A stretch of 64,000 bases of DNA from Amborella trichopoda. Taxonomy: Eukaryota > Streptophyta > Magnoliopsida > Amborellales > Amborellaceae. A program made the translations under genes and the position numbers. The DNA lies in NCBI RefSeq assembly GCF_000471905.2, contig NW_006498102.1, positions 2,696,218 to 2,760,217 of the forward strand. Direction: 5' to 3'. Below are positions 23,441 to 37,021 of the stretch, piece by piece (positions within the stretch are counted from its first letter, which is position 1; every line of letters starts with the position of its first letter). Below the pieces are notes generated by a model. It saw nothing but the letters and a program-made list of their open reading frames with translations, did not search any database and had not been told where the DNA came from.

Positions 23441-23805
23441 AATTTAATCAAACAATTTAATTGAAAGACGTGCGGTACAAAACTTGAATGACAAAGGGAC
23501 AATATTGATACATATTGCTACATGAACCAACGGAACAAGACAGACAACTCCCCCAAACAATATACAAATTCCCTTCAATGAGCGGCTTATGGAAGTAATT
23601 TTGAATATCGGAAAAGAAACCCATCTAAAAAAATAAAAAGGAAAAGTGCAACAAAGGCAAGGGTAAAAAAACAAATCTCCACCATTTGCGGGGGGAAGGC
23701 CTTCACATGCAAGCAAAGACTCTTGCAAGTTGGTCCCCATTCTTGCAAGTTGGTCCCCATTCTCATAGACCCAGAATTTTGCTCTCACTAAAAAACTCAT
23801 TTGAT
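23441..23805 (-). other. ARG1: Probable 3' UTR of ARG1
   Basis: This region directly follows the ARG1 stop codon on the minus strand and holds no other gene. TAATTTAA-like sequence near 23440 could mark the end of the transcript. A 20-base direct repeat, TCTTGCAAGTTGGTCCCCAT, occurs at about 23721-23762. Confidence 0.4.
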
Positions 23806-24605
23806 TTAGCCGGACTTCTTTTCGGAGACTTTCAAATTGATATTAAACCATTTCTTCTTACTCGACTTGTCCTTCCCATCGGATCCGCTGTCCTCTGTTG
23901 TGGGGCTCTCGGCTTTGAATTCTTCAGCCATAGGCTTGCTGCTACTGGCAGGAGTTAGTGGCTTAACTGTTGTGAATGACGACTGCACACCGTCCCTTTC
24001 TTTCAGAAGCTCATCAACCTGTCAAATGAATATTCACTGAAGGTTTTAGCGCACTAAAGTGCAAAGAAAGAGATTTGAGAAGCATGATTTAGTCTGATAG
24101 GATTTCTGGAGAGCAGCAAAGAGGAAGGGTACGGAGTGATGGGGGGGACAAGGAACGAAGGTCTCACGTTCCAATAGTCATCTCTTAGGTGTGAAAATTT
24201 GTTGCTTTGAATGTTTGTCTAAAAGATACTCTTTACCAACAAGAAACAGAGAAACAACTGACGTTTGACCCGATTGGGGAATTGTATGTCGGGATTCTTA
24301 ATGATTTTCCATACCGAAGCTGTAAATTTTCAAAGATCAAACAAAAAAGCGAATTCTGATGCAGTGGTTTAGTGGTCAATGTATTCCTGTGAACACTCAT
24401 TACATACTTTCTTCCCTTCTATAGTTCTATATAAACAAACAGAACAGTGTATAGGAACTTACAGACTGCTTCAACTGACCATATCGGTTTGTTACTTCTT
24501 GATAGAGCGCCAAAGCCTAAATGTCAATCAACGGTGCAAAGTCATTGTTTGTCCACATGATTGTAACATGTGCACACGCGCACGCTTGCACACACACACA
24601 CACAC

Positions 24606-24642
<37 letters not shown>

Positions 24643-24854
24643 ACGACGTATTAAATTAAGTCACAACTACTACCTACCTACTAGTACGTACTACGTACCG
24701 TACCGACCACCCCACCCTACTACGTTACGTTTATTTTNNNNNNNNNNNNNNNNNNNNACGTACGTAACGTACGTACGTACGTTACGTTACGTACGTTACG
24801 TACGTACGTATACGTAGTACGTACGTACGACGACGACGACGCGACGACGACACG

Positions 24855-24909
<55 letters not shown>

Positions 24910-27900
24910 ACAGGCATTTAAAATGCACAATTCACTACCATGGACTCAGTCCTAAGCACCCCCATCACGTTGTATTTTTCAATGGAATCCAGGTATTACC
25001 GACATAAAGGAAAAAAGTGCAGTACCTTGCGGTATTCTGTCTCAAACTGGCGTAGCTCGTTTCTCTTTGATAATAGCTGAGCCTCCACTTGCTTAAGCTT
25101 CTCCGTGATGTCCTCAAAAGACTTCGCACAAAGAGCCTCTATGGTGTAACTGGCACTCTTAAAAAAATTATCACCTGAAGGAACAGAGAGCAGTTTTCCA
25201 ATATTATAAAAACAATAAATCACTGTCTTTCATGGGCTTCATATAAATAGCTAACCATAAGGAAAACAGAGAAAGAAGGAAAATAAACTACAAGAGCAGA
25301 AGAGCATTTGCAGACCATATACAGCAAATATGTGGGTTCCAGCTTTAATTTCAGAAACTTCACACGGTTGGAGACCTTCCAACTTCTTGAAGAATTGGGC
25401 TTCAGGGTCTTTTGCCATTGCAAGCTGCACCATGAAACATAGGTTCTTAACTTTGATTTTTTTTTTCTTTTTTAATTTATTTAGCTTTGTTACCAGTGAC
25501 CATGAAAAATCCTAATCTTACAGAAAGACCACAAGGATGATAACGATAGAATAACCCTACCGCATTCATTGTATTGTTCAATCGATAGACCTGAAAGTGC
25601 AAAAAATACATCCCTGCCGATGTGACCTTGCTGGTCTTCTCACTGTCTTCCTGAACAAATCAAGTTGGGTATTCAAATTTTAGTCATTCTTAAAGATTAT
25701 AGAAATTAGTGAGGTTCAGAATAATTGAAGTTATATAACTGTGCAAAACTAGAGACTGAAACATCTTTTTAATAGCTATTTGGCTTTAAGATGTACATGC
25801 CATACATCTTTAATGATTAATATTCAATGGCTTTATATTAGTTTTCTGATGAAATTTAAAGGCCTAAAACTGCAAATTAGAATATCACAGAATTAGATTC
25901 TGAATAGCACCCAAAGAATTATGAATTTGATTTGAAATAGTCAAATCTTACTAAACGAGATCTATTATAACATCAAATGGAAAACACAATTTAATGGCCA
26001 AATAAAATCTTTGAAAACAAAGTATGCTTCACCGAAGTATAAACTGCATTCCAAAGTTTCAAATTTGGAAATTATCCAAGGAAAGCAATATAACATTTTT
26101 TGCACAAATTTACAAGTTTAGTCTGAAATGGTAGGCATTTCAGATACAAGTAGGACATCTAATTATTCTTATTTGTTACAAAAAGGCAAAACCAAGTCAG
26201 TGTAACAGCTTGTACGTGTTACTGTATATTGAAAAACTTATATGCACAAGCTGAAGACCCTCAAGCAAGACCCTGATAGGAGTACTTTCAGGACCCCAAT
26301 TTTTGGGGATGATCCTTTCAACCTAACAACCAACCTAAAAAGAAAAACAAATACACAAATGCACTAGGTGCTTGAAAGGAGATCATGCCCTGGGACTGAG
26401 CACAGACTGTCAAATTTTTGAAAGATTGGTCAAGGTGTATAAGAACTCAAATTCAAAAAAATAAAACATAAAACTAAAAATACCCAAGTGATTTTAAAGT
26501 AGACACCAAAATTTCAGATAAAGAAAATCCTTCTATGCGGATCTTTAGCCCAAGGGACAAATATAGCATATGTGCACTTGTGAAAGGGTATCCCAGTCAC
26601 TATACCTAGAAAGTACAGTGTATAAACCCTTCAAGGGTTCATTCAAAGCAGGATTGAGACATTGGAAAGAGAAATCCAATCAACTCTGACAACTGATCTT
26701 GCAGCTTTAGTCGATGTAACTATCTTCCCCAATCCAAACACAGATAACTTGCAAGTTCACTAATAGGCCTTCAAATGGTTTGATATACCCATTTTCCACA
26801 CACCTCTGAAGGTAGCCAAACAATCTCTCTCAAATTTCAGGACTTATCTCTCTTATTCTCACACTACATATTGCTCATTCTAGCTATAGGATTACTTGCT
26901 GGTGCCATCCTGTGGATGTCTAGTTATAGACAAAGCAGTCAAATTCATGAATCATAATGACTGCAAGTGAGAAGCATGGAGGCTCATCCAAACTTCATAA
27001 TTCCAACTCCTTTTTTTTTTTTGATCAATAATCCAGGCTTTTCCAGATGAATTTTCATAACTTGGTTATCCAAGATTTTGCAAGTTTTCATGTATTTTGA
27101 GAATTCAGTTATTGTGAGTTTTATGAAAATCAAATCAGAAAACTGTAAACCAAGGATGCAAAAGCACTGACTTAAACTTCAAAGCAAATGGAGGAGCCCA
27201 AACCATGACATAGATTCTAGCAGTGTCGTCGAAAAGATTAGGACTCTGTCAGCCATGGTGGCATGACAACCATTTGCCTCAAAGATCGCACCCAGGCTGC
27301 ACAGGTTTTTTATACTAAACTACTATGGAATACAATGAGTTGCATAAACACGCATCCCGTTGCATTGTTACATATGCCACCTCAGGAACAAAATCAGAAC
27401 TCTCCATAAAGCAAATATTGGAGCAAACAAAATTTGTCGATAGGAACGCTTTTAAGTGGTACCAGAAACATGCAAAAAATGCAAATGAAAAGGACCAAAA
27501 ACGTATGCTGATATATGAACTAACTGCTTCATATAAAATCACCTGTAAAGCCAACCCATACCCTCCATTTGCCTCTTGCTCAAAATAAAGAAGCTGTTAA
27601 TAATAACAACATCATCAATTAAAGGTCAGATCATATAAAAGTGAAGATATCTGTTTCGGATAATGTTGACTGTTATATGAAGAAGATTCTCCATAAATAA
27701 AGAAAGAAATTTCTCAAGGGGGAGATCATGCTCTAAACTTCACGATAGCAGAGCATATTGGATGACCCAAACATGTCACTAGTGATAGAGCAATATCTTT
27801 GGTTATTATATATTTCACCTTGAATTTGCTCTGTGCAGCTGATGTAACTCGGACTACAATTCCTGCTTGAGCTTGTTCTTCATCAATGGTGACACCATAG

Positions 27901-30900
27901 AAGTGGGCACACTGTTTGTCAACCTAAACCAAAAGGACAACAAATCAGCATTTTCTTCTCAAACAACATAGATCCAATAACTCAAGAAAATTAAATAGTA
28001 TGTAACTACCTTGCCACTGATAGAACTTCCAAGAGGAAGGGGCCGAACAGTCACAGTTCCATTCAAAGCCTCCTCAAGAACTGTGGCAGAAATTGTAGTC
28101 TTGATGGGCATACCAAGTTTGCTGAGAACAGTCAAGTATCAATTTAGCCCTACGAATAGATAGTAGAATAAGAGATTTCCAAAGATTGATCACACCATCA
28201 CCTGAACAGTGCTGCAAACATGGTATTGACAGTCCCTAAGTTGGATAAGTCGATTTCCATATCTAAGCCATCAGCTTCTAAAGCCTGTCATAAGAATGAG
28301 AACATAAGGTAAAAATGCACAAAGCCATTATAGGCACCAATAATTTACAGCTTCCACTATGAAAAATGACATGTTTTTATAATTTTCAACAAGGTGGATC
28401 ATGCAAATTTTCATTCCTAGAAATCCAGGAGACCCGCCCCTTATTATGGAAAATCCAACAGCTAGTATATGTTTCTTCTTAGACACATCTCTCAGTCCCT
28501 CCACCTTATCTTTTACGGTCCACTTGAACAACAGTAGGAACAGAGTGCTGTAATCAGCATGCAGAGCGCCTATGTAATAAACAATGTCTCAACATCACTT
28601 TGATGAGTAATCGGCTTTTTTTACATGCCAAATATTTACATTTTCTCCCGCATAGCTCGCTTTGCTAAGCACAGGATGGTTTTCAAAAGGTTAAGTTCCA
28701 TGTAATATCTAGAGCCCCCGCTGCCACTGTAAATTGTGGGATATATGCTACAATTTAATGAACTATGAAAAACCAGAGTCCATTGGGCTATAATATGGTC
28801 AGTGATGGAGAGAGTAGGACACACCATTTGGGTCATCTAATCTTCAGGTGGGTCCCACTTACACTACATCAGTGAATCGTTGGATAGTGATGCCCCTGGT
28901 GGACTACAAGTATACCCCCGTCCAATCAATTATACTTTTCCATTAATACTCCACTGAAAGAGCCTTGCCTCCTGTCATTCACAATATACCCCTTGGCCCC
29001 TCTATGTTCCATCAGTCATGCATAAGGCTGCACTTTTATGATCTTGTGATTTTTACTCCTTTTCTCTCCGGGAAAGACAAAAGCATATGAAAGAAACTCC
29101 TTCCAATAAATAAATGAAAAACATTTCAAGGAATACATTTCAGGAGAAAGCAGGTTTTAGTCGAGCAATATGCCTAATACAGCCTAGAAAACACTTCATA
29201 CCCAGTAGCTGATCCTTGGAAGTGACAAGTACAATGTCCATAGAAACATAATATGAAATTTCATCTTCAAATCAATCAAATACCTAATTCCCATATGGAT
29301 GTGACAAGTACACTGTCCATAAAAGGAGATACTATAATCTCATGCCAAAATTGTATCATGGACCTATAATCACCTTTTAAAAACTCAGCCATGAGACAAT
29401 TTCAAGCGCTTGGCCGGGTGTTACCAATTCTTTACCTAGATGTATCAATTAGACTCCGTCAGAGAATCAGGCCAAGTCCAAGTTTTAAACTTTGCCAACA
29501 CGATGTTGGCACTTAACCAAAACTTTGGATGACCAAGTAATAAGGAAAAATTGGTGGTGTGACGTGAGGCAGAAGTCCTACATACAGGAAATATTAAAAC
29601 AGCCACATCAATAAGTTTTTGACATATTCCCTTCCCCAGTCAAAGATCAACAATCAGAGAAATTTCAACAACTTCCCCATAGGCACAGTATTATAATCAC
29701 ACAAGACAACACCTCTGCCCTACTCTCACTCAATTTAATAAGTTTTTTTTGTAACCAAGGAACAAAAGAGGAGGGACTACCTCAAATCCAGCACTATCAT
29801 ACTGCCTTCTTTTCTCTGGGTCGGATAGAATGGTATAGGAATAAGACACCTCTTTAAAAAGTTCAGAAGCTTCTGGATTGTTTGCATTTTTGTCAGGATG
29901 ATACCTGCTCATGAAATGAAAAAGATGCTGATATAATTAAAACTTGTCATGTTATATAACTTTCACCTAGTGGAAAATAATATTCAGAATTCCTAAACTA
30001 TCCCTGATATCATCCACCATTTATAAAATTCAAATGATAACAAGAAACGAAACTCTCAAATGTAATCACTTGGCTTCTTAAATCATAAAATTAATCTCAT
30101 TAGAAGGTACCCTGTGAAATAATGAATTAATTAACCAGACATTCCTTAGCAAAAAGATTAAATACCATAAACTAACCAGTAAACAACCTTCTTAGAGGTG
30201 TGGATTATAATAGGTTCAATACGTCAATTACTATTTGTTAACTTTGAAGATTAAGGACAAAATGATCAATCTAATTCATAAACGACAAGCAAATATACCA
30301 TCAACACTGCAAGCTTGTCAAACAAAGAATTATTCTTTAACTGAGAAGAGAAAATATAGGCCAGTCATTCATTAATTAGTAATGAAATAGAATAGCATTG
30401 ATGAGATTGAATTCCAAGTATCAGATACACAAGGAAGCAAATTAAGAATCCAAGTTTATATATCTACAACTTCACACAATTGACACAATAGGTCGCTACT
30501 AGAACGACCCATCCTGTCTTCAATACTCAGAAAGCAAAATAGTGGTTTTAATAGCTGAAATCCCGACTTAGAGGATGTCACGGAAATGTACAAACCATGA
30601 GTAGTACAAATATAAAAGTGATTTTCCATTGATAGTTGGAGCTCAAAATTAGCCCAATCAATGACACCATGGCTCCCTTTCCTTACCTGCAAGATGCTAT
30701 ACATAAAGAGCAATTCTTCTTGGCAGCTACTAGCCTACTAAATGCATATATAAGTGCAGACTCCCAGTGGCAATAGTATAACAATCTATATAGACGCCAT
30801 GGCAATGACTTGCATATTTGAAATGCGTGACAAGTATGCTAGGTGGTAACATAGAGGACAATATTTGCCTAAGGTGGGCACCATGTCCTACTTAGTATTA

Positions 30901-33900
30901 TCACTACTAACTTTTGGTCGCTTCATTTTCTTTCATTGAAGACAACTTATTACTTATTAGATGTTCATTGGCCTCAAAAGGACATAACTTCTTTCCTATT
31001 GGTTTTCCAAACACTGGTTTTAATATGGTGTCACGCTTCCAGATTCCGAGGCCTAAGCAGTCTCAATTTCCTCAATCAAAATTCCAAACTATTGGAACGC
31101 ACTCCTCAATCCCGGGCCCAAGGAAACAATTTTTTTTAAGTTGCATGCCCCCTCCCCAACCAAGAACTTCATTAGAGTGTTGAGTGTAATACAACTTTGG
31201 GAATGTATTCATCCTCGAGAAGATATTCAGAGGTTTTTTTTTTTTTTCTAAGATTTGTTGGCCCTGTAGCAGTTGCAATGTGCAATCCGTGTCCAAGATA
31301 TCTCTTCCACATTCATCATGTTTCGCATGTACCATAATGTGCATAACTATCGTTCGCATGTACCATACATGTGGAAAGTCATGTTTCAAACATTTTCCAA
31401 GAATACCCCCTGTCCTAGTAACCAAAATGTTCTTCATATTCTGATAACTAAAAACTTCACCAAGATATATCCATTATTTTATTACCTTTCAAATTTATAA
31501 GTACTGGTAAGGTGATTCAACTTCTCTTTTTGTCGTGAAATACGCTAATACATATAACATATCGATATGAAGGAGATTCTGAGTGTTCATCATACCATCA
31601 GCCAAAAAAGTTCTAATTGAGTTGCTCAAGGGTCATTTCAAGTTAAATATGAAGCCAAAATCGGGGATAAACATCAGCTACTGTGGCTCAATCAATGATT
31701 CAAAAAGCGGACCGCCCAGCGCCTAGGCGGTCCGAAAGGCCTTAGCGCATCGCCTAGGACTAGGCGGTCGATCCTTGGGTGGCCGCCTAGGCGGTACGGA
31801 ACCCGCGGCTGCTCAGGGGCAGAAATTGATTTCGGTAGGGGCAATTTTGGTCCCTTTTTTTTGTTTTTAAGGGCCAAAATTTAGGGTTTTAGATTCATTT
31901 GAACCCAAAAACTTGTTGGAGCCAATTTTAGAGAGAGAAAGCCCCCAAAAATCTAATTTTTGATGAATTTTTTAGGATCAAAGGGTTTCTCAAAGTTAAC
32001 AAAAATTGATCAAAACATCACCCATTGATATTAAATTTACTTTTTAATGTTTTGCAAAGTTATTAGGGGGTTTTTTAGAAGATTTTGAGTATTTAGAAGC
32101 ATCTTTGAAGTGAAAGTTTAAAGATTGAGCAATCAAACTCAAAGTAAGTGGCTTTTTTTTATTGCTTTAGTAATTTGCATTATTTTTTAGATGCCTTCTT
32201 CGGGATCTAATAGGAGTGATGATCCCGATTGGAAATATAGCTATAGCCCAGATCCTAATGATAAAAATTGCATAAGATGCAAGTTTTTTGAAAAAGATAC
32301 AAAAAGGGGCATATACCGGCTCAAGCAACATCTTGCCGGTATCAGGGGGGATGTTGCCCCATGTAAAAAGACTCCTGATACTGTTAAAGAGGAAATAAAC
32401 AATTTTTTGAACATGGTGAGCAGAGATTAGGTCTGGGGTTCGGGTCAATTTTGATGAAGATGATAGTGATGAGGAAAAGGAGGAATGTCAAGAGGTTGAG
32501 CAATCCATTATTAAGGGAAAGGGGAAGGGAGTTGTAATTGCTTCTGGTCCTGGGACTAATAAGCCACGGGTTAGAGGCCCTATGGATAGTTTTTTACCTC
32601 GGCCTGACCCTAAAGTTGCAGGAGAGAAAACAAAAAAGCAAACCACCATTGAAAATAGAATCAAGAAGAAAGATAGAGATAGTGCTGCATATTATCTTGC
32701 TACATTTATGAGGCGGGCATTCCTTTCAATACCGCTCGTTTAAGCAACTTCTATACTGCGATAGAGGCAATTGGCCAATTTGGCTCTGGGATGAAACCCC
32801 CAACCCCATATGAGCTTTCAGAGCCTTTTTTAAAAAAGGCAGTGAGTGCCACGAAGGAAGCTGTAGAACTTAAGAATGATGCATGGGCTCAGTATGGGGT
32901 TTCTATTATGACTGATGGTTGGAGTGATAGGAAGAGAAGTCAGATGAATTTGTTTGTGAATTATCCTGCAGGGACTGTCTTTTTGAAATCTATTGATGCC
33001 TCTGATCATATCCATGATGCCCATTACATATTTCAAGTGATAGAGAAGGGAATCAAGGAGGTTGGGGAGCATATTGTCTGTACAGATTGTCACAAACAAT
33101 GCTGCTCCGAATGTTGCTGCTTCTAATTTGTTGCGCATAGTTTATCCTAAAATCTTTTGGACACCATTTGCAACATATTATATAAACCTCATGCTTGAGA
33201 CTCTTGGCAGTTTAACCGAGATATCAGGTGCAATGAAGAAGGCCAAGTTAGTTACAAATTTCATTTATAGCCAACATCTCACCCTCAGAATGATGCGTAC
33301 CTTTACAAAGAAGAAAGAGATTGTAAGGCTTGGGGTCACGAGATTTGCCACCTGGTACTTATGCCTAGATAGCATACATTCGAGGAGAGTGCAGTTGAGG
33401 CAAATGTTTATCTCAGATGAGTGGAGAGCATGCAAGTGGTCTAAGGATCAGGTTGGGAAGAAGGTGAGAGATACTATACTTCCTAAGGCTTTTTGGAGAG
33501 GGGTCTAGGGTGCTCGTGAGGTATTTTTACCTCTTGTCAAAGTCCTTTGCATGGTTGATAGTGACAAGCCTTCTATGAGCTACATATATGATGCTATGGA
33601 GAAATGCAAAAGAGAGAGAGCCCAAAATTTCAATGATGAAGAAACCCGTTACAAGCCTGTTTTTTATGAGAAGTAGGATAGGCAGCTACATCGGCCATTG
33701 CATGCAGCTGGTTATTATTTGAACCCAGCTTTTTTTTATATTAACAAGGATATACAAACAAATGACACAATTATGAATGGATTTAATGAGTGTGTAGAGG
33801 TGCTAGTCCCTAATCCTGATATGCAGGATATTATATGCGCTGATGAGCTGATAAATTACAAGTTGTCATTAAAGCCTTTTGGAAGTCCAATGGCGATGAG

Positions 33901-36900
33901 GCAAAGGGCCAAAATTGATCCAGGTATTAATAATATTCTTAAGTTCACCAAGTTCAAGTAATCAAGTAATTCTATTATTTATTTATGATTTTATTCTATA
34001 TCTTTGCAGCCCATTGGTGGAGCCAACATGGGTTTAGTTCTCCAAATTTACAAAAGTTGGTCATTCGGATCTTAAACCTAACCACTTCTTCATCCGGTTG
34101 TGAGCACAATTGGAGTACTTTTGAAGGGGTAAGGCCGTAAGGGTAATTTGTATAATTTTATAAATAATACATGAGCCATAGATATTAGATTTTAATTAGT
34201 TTCATACTTTCATTTGATTTTGTTAGATTCATACAAAGAAAAGGAACAGGCTTGAATCAAAGAGGCTCAATGACCTAGACTATGTCAAGTACAATCGATT
34301 CTTGAAGGACAGGTTTGCTAAGAGAACCCCATCAGATCAAAAAATATGGACCATGCTATGGAGTGGTTAGTTGATGATGATGAGGTCGAGGGGCATGAAG
34401 GATTGACATTGGACATGGTCATGGATGCTTCAAGGATATCAGTTGACCCTCCTAGGGCCACTAAATCTTTTGCACAGAGAACAAGGATGGAGGAAGAGGA
34501 GGAAGAAGAAGTTGATTCAGAAGAGACAGAGGAGGACGGGGACGACCAATATGTCGAGGAGGGTGACGACTCCGTCGACTCCGATGAATATGATGCCAAT
34601 GCAGCTGACCCAAGATTTTTTGATGATGAATGAATTGTGAATGTTGATTGTTGAATAATTATTAAACTTTGAAGTTTGAACTTTAAAGTATTGTATATTG
34701 AACTATTGAAGATTATTTTGAGTCTTCAAGCATTACTTTCATAGTTTCATACTTTCATAATTCAATTTTGTTTTCTTCCTCGTGGTGGTGTACTGCAGTA
34801 CTGGTGTGATACTACTTAATAACTTGGTTTGATAATTTGGTTGGTTGTAAATTTTAAGTTTTATGAACCGACTTATGGATTATGGTTATGTTTATGGAGT
34901 GTGTTGCTAAATGTTAATATGTGGTATAATTTAAATTATGTATTGCAATACATATAACTGATACTGATATAACTGCACTGCAGAATCCTTATTTGGATTC
35001 AACTGGGCCGCCCAGGTTCTAGGCGCCCGCCTAGGCGCTGGACGGCCTGGACCCGCCTAGCGCTTTTTGAAACACTGGGCTCAATTAACATCAAAATTTA
35101 ATCATTGGGTTCTTGACACAATGAATGGAGAGAAAAATTCATGCAGAAGTATTCGTTATCAAGCTGAAGAGGAGCCCGCATTAGTCAACACCCTTATTGT
35201 GCTTGAGGTATGACCTCCCCTAATTTTTTAATAAACCTTATGCATTATGAGTGTTCAGCTTTTGGTCTCATGATCAACCAGCATTCTTTGGCTGACACTG
35301 AATAAATGGATGTTCTTTGTTTAACATGTTGTGAGTAGACTTAAAAGAGTCCATAAGAAAACATGCATGAGAAAACTTACGAAGTGGAAGAGAGAAGTAT
35401 CTTTGGACTAAAGCTTCTTCAAAAGGGGGAAGCTTGACAAGATACCATCGAATGCTAGGAGTTAGATATAGTCACTCTAGGAAATTTTTTGAGCAGGTAA
35501 AAGTCAAGTTGCATTGGGATTGCAAAAACGTGAGAAAAAAAGGACTTTTCCTCATATTGAAATCAAAATCACAAGGTGTTAATCAATAATTCATGATCTA
35601 TGAAGTTAAAGATACGTAGTGAAGGAGAATCAAGCAGGTCGGACTTAAACATCATGGAACTTAAATCCAACTAGGCAGAACCCAACATGATGAGCATAGA
35701 GGCAGTAGTAAGGCAAGAAGAAGTCCAAGAACTAGAACTGACTCTACCTATAACCATCACTTTGGACACCTCATCATATACTAATATCTAGAGGTTAAGT
35801 TTTTTAGTTGGATTCCTTTGACTCCAAGATGTGTATATCTATGAGGATGTTAAAACAGGAAATCCTGTGCTACGTATCATGTAAATAGAAAACCGAAGTT
35901 CTAGACATTACGTTTTTCTTTAAGTCTATAAGGTTGTATACGGTTATAAAATTGAATATGTTGTAGACTAAGGAGAGTTTTAATTTCCGTGAGGAATTCG
36001 ACAAGATGCATTTAGCCCAAGCTATCTAATCTTCAGATACTTGTGGTGAGAATGCCATGCCATAATCTATACGATAGACTCATAGGCTACAACCAAAACG
36101 CTCTATGCCTTTAGATGCTTTTATAGTATGCTTTCCATGGTCCTATTAGGAGACCAAGACCTTAGCAACCACTACCCTCCTTGCCCCAACAATCACTCTC
36201 TCACACATTATACCGTAGTAACTTCCTCTAAAATCCCTCTATCCTCACACATGACAAAGAAACCACCAAGATAGTATTAGCTTGAATGCGGTCTCTCATC
36301 CCAAACCCACCTTTTCTTTTCTTTTTCTCTTTTTAAAACTTTCTCACCCCATAACAAAAATAACTCTCCATTATACATGCTTCTATCACTCTATCTCCCA
36401 AAGAAAACAAATGAGGCATGTAACATCTTAGACTCTCCCAATCCACCAAAGAACTTTCTCATTTCTCAAGGTGCCTCATCACAGTTAGCAAATATCCTAT
36501 ACAGAAGCATATTGTATATTGGAGGCTAGTCAAGTAGGCATCAATCAGAATGAAGTATCCCGAAAAAAGAAGCAGAATATCTATCGCATAAGAGACTAAC
36601 CCATCATGCACTCTAACCAATGAAGATAATTAATCTCCTCTATCTTCCAAGAAAAAGAAACACCCATAATTCAAAGTAATTGTTCAGGTACAGGTTTTCA
36701 CGTTTTTCTTTTTTGGGTTTTCATTTCTCATAACCGTACAACAACAAAATTAAATGGTTAAAAGATAAAAAATTAGAGCAGCTAGAGAAGAAAATCAAGG
36801 TAATCAATTCCAATTTTTCACACTAATCCTACAAATCCAAAACACAAACAATTAAGATGATTACCAAAAGAAACAAAAGGCCTTATGAAAACTTACTTGA

Positions 36901-37021
36901 GTGCTAGCTTCCTATAAGCGGTTTTTATCTCTAGCTCTGATGCATCCTTTGAAACGTTCAGAACTTCATAAGGATCCCTTCGAACTGCAGGGGTCGACGG
37001 ACCCCCAACCTTCGAAGCCAT
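23806..37021 (-). CDS. ARG1: ARG1-type J-domain protein (11 coding exons)
   Basis: Exons, 5' to 3' on the minus strand: 37021-36897, 29904-29781, 28284-28202, 28121-28010, 27923-27819, 27593-27543, 25650-25561, 25424-25316, 25174-25026, 24516-24463, 24018-23806. All have GT/AG borders and compatible phases; they sum to 1215 nt, 404 residues, close to the roughly 410 of Arabidopsis ARG1. The J domain (about 16-80) carries the HPD motif (44-46), split after its preceding Lys by intron 1. The conserved block [20 protein letters not shown] spans about 244-263; a predicted coiled coil covers about 280-330 ([20 protein letters not shown]); the basic C-terminus holds [13 protein letters not shown]1 is a peripheral membrane J-protein needed in Arabidopsis for root and shoot gravitropism and auxin redistribution. 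The gene looks intact despite transposons in intron 1. The exon 8 donor (GTCTGC) is weak. It could be an ARL paralogue, but the whole-length match favours ARG1. Confidence 0.95.
24588..24910. repeat. Compound microsatellite around a 20-N gap, in ARG1 intron 9
   Basis: (CA)n(GA)n at 24588-24640, ACGT/TAC-rich sequence to 24737, 20 N (24738-24757), (ACGT)n to about 24826, (ACG)n, then again (CA)n(GA)n to 24904. The flanking (CA)n(GA)n arrays have the same orientation on both sides of the gap, so one may be an assembly duplicate. It does not touch coding sequence. Confidence 0.9.
25651..27542. other. ARG1 intron 6 (1.9 kb)
   Basis: No repeat family or RNA gene is recognised in this AT-rich intron. 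The opposing open frames at 27315-27588 overlap exon 6 and are shadows or chance. Confidence 0.6.
28285..29780. other. ARG1 intron 2 (1.5 kb)
   Basis: AT-rich, no recognisable element. The stretch 28700-28920 is somewhat GC-richer, with CAGGTGGGTCCCACTT, which may be a repeat fragment of unknown family. Confidence 0.5.
29905..31684. other. ARG1 intron 1, part 3' of the hAT element
   Basis: No gene or known repeat recognised. The ORFs at 30914-31500 on both strands lack domains. Confidence 0.5.
31693..35077 (+). mobile_element. hAT transposon with near full-length, broken transposase, in ARG1 intron 1
   Basis: The ends CAATGATTCAAAAAGCG and, inverted, CAGTGTTTCAAAAAGCG are flanked by a perfect 8-bp duplication, GGCTCAAT (31685-31692 and 35078-35085). 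Both subterminal regions are GC-rich and repeat GCCTAGGCGG-like motifs. Transposase pieces lie in order. A BED finger ([20 protein letters not shown]...YRLKQHLAG) is at 32191-32430; a DUF659 region ([20 protein letters not shown]) at 32791-33110; middle parts at 33090-33960. The hAT dimerisation block ([18 protein letters not shown]) is near 34075-34130, with its next exon ([15 protein letters not shown]) after 34226 and an acidic tail to 34633. The frame is interrupted several times, by stops near 32430, 33508 and 33675 and frame changes near 32730 and 33090, so it cannot move itself. It lies antisense to ARG1. Confidence 0.93.
35086..36896. other. ARG1 intron 1, part 5' of the hAT element
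   Basis: No known element is recognised. An open stretch at about 35120-35210 followed by GTATGA looks exon-like by chance, but its translation matches nothing I know and it is antisense to ARG1. Confidence 0.45.

Noticed and set aside
24521-24917. Open frames in Thr/Tyr/Val- and Arg/Glu-rich repeats
   Set aside because: Microsatellite translations interrupted by N, inside an ARG1 intron.
34318-34640. Acidic 95-residue protein and its antisense Ser-rich frame as host genes
   Set aside because: The acidic frame is the C-terminal tail region of the hAT transposase; the antisense frame is its shadow.
35107-35215. Exon-like open stretch followed by GTATGA in ARG1 intron 1
   Set aside because: No domain and no partner exon; antisense to ARG1 and probably chance.
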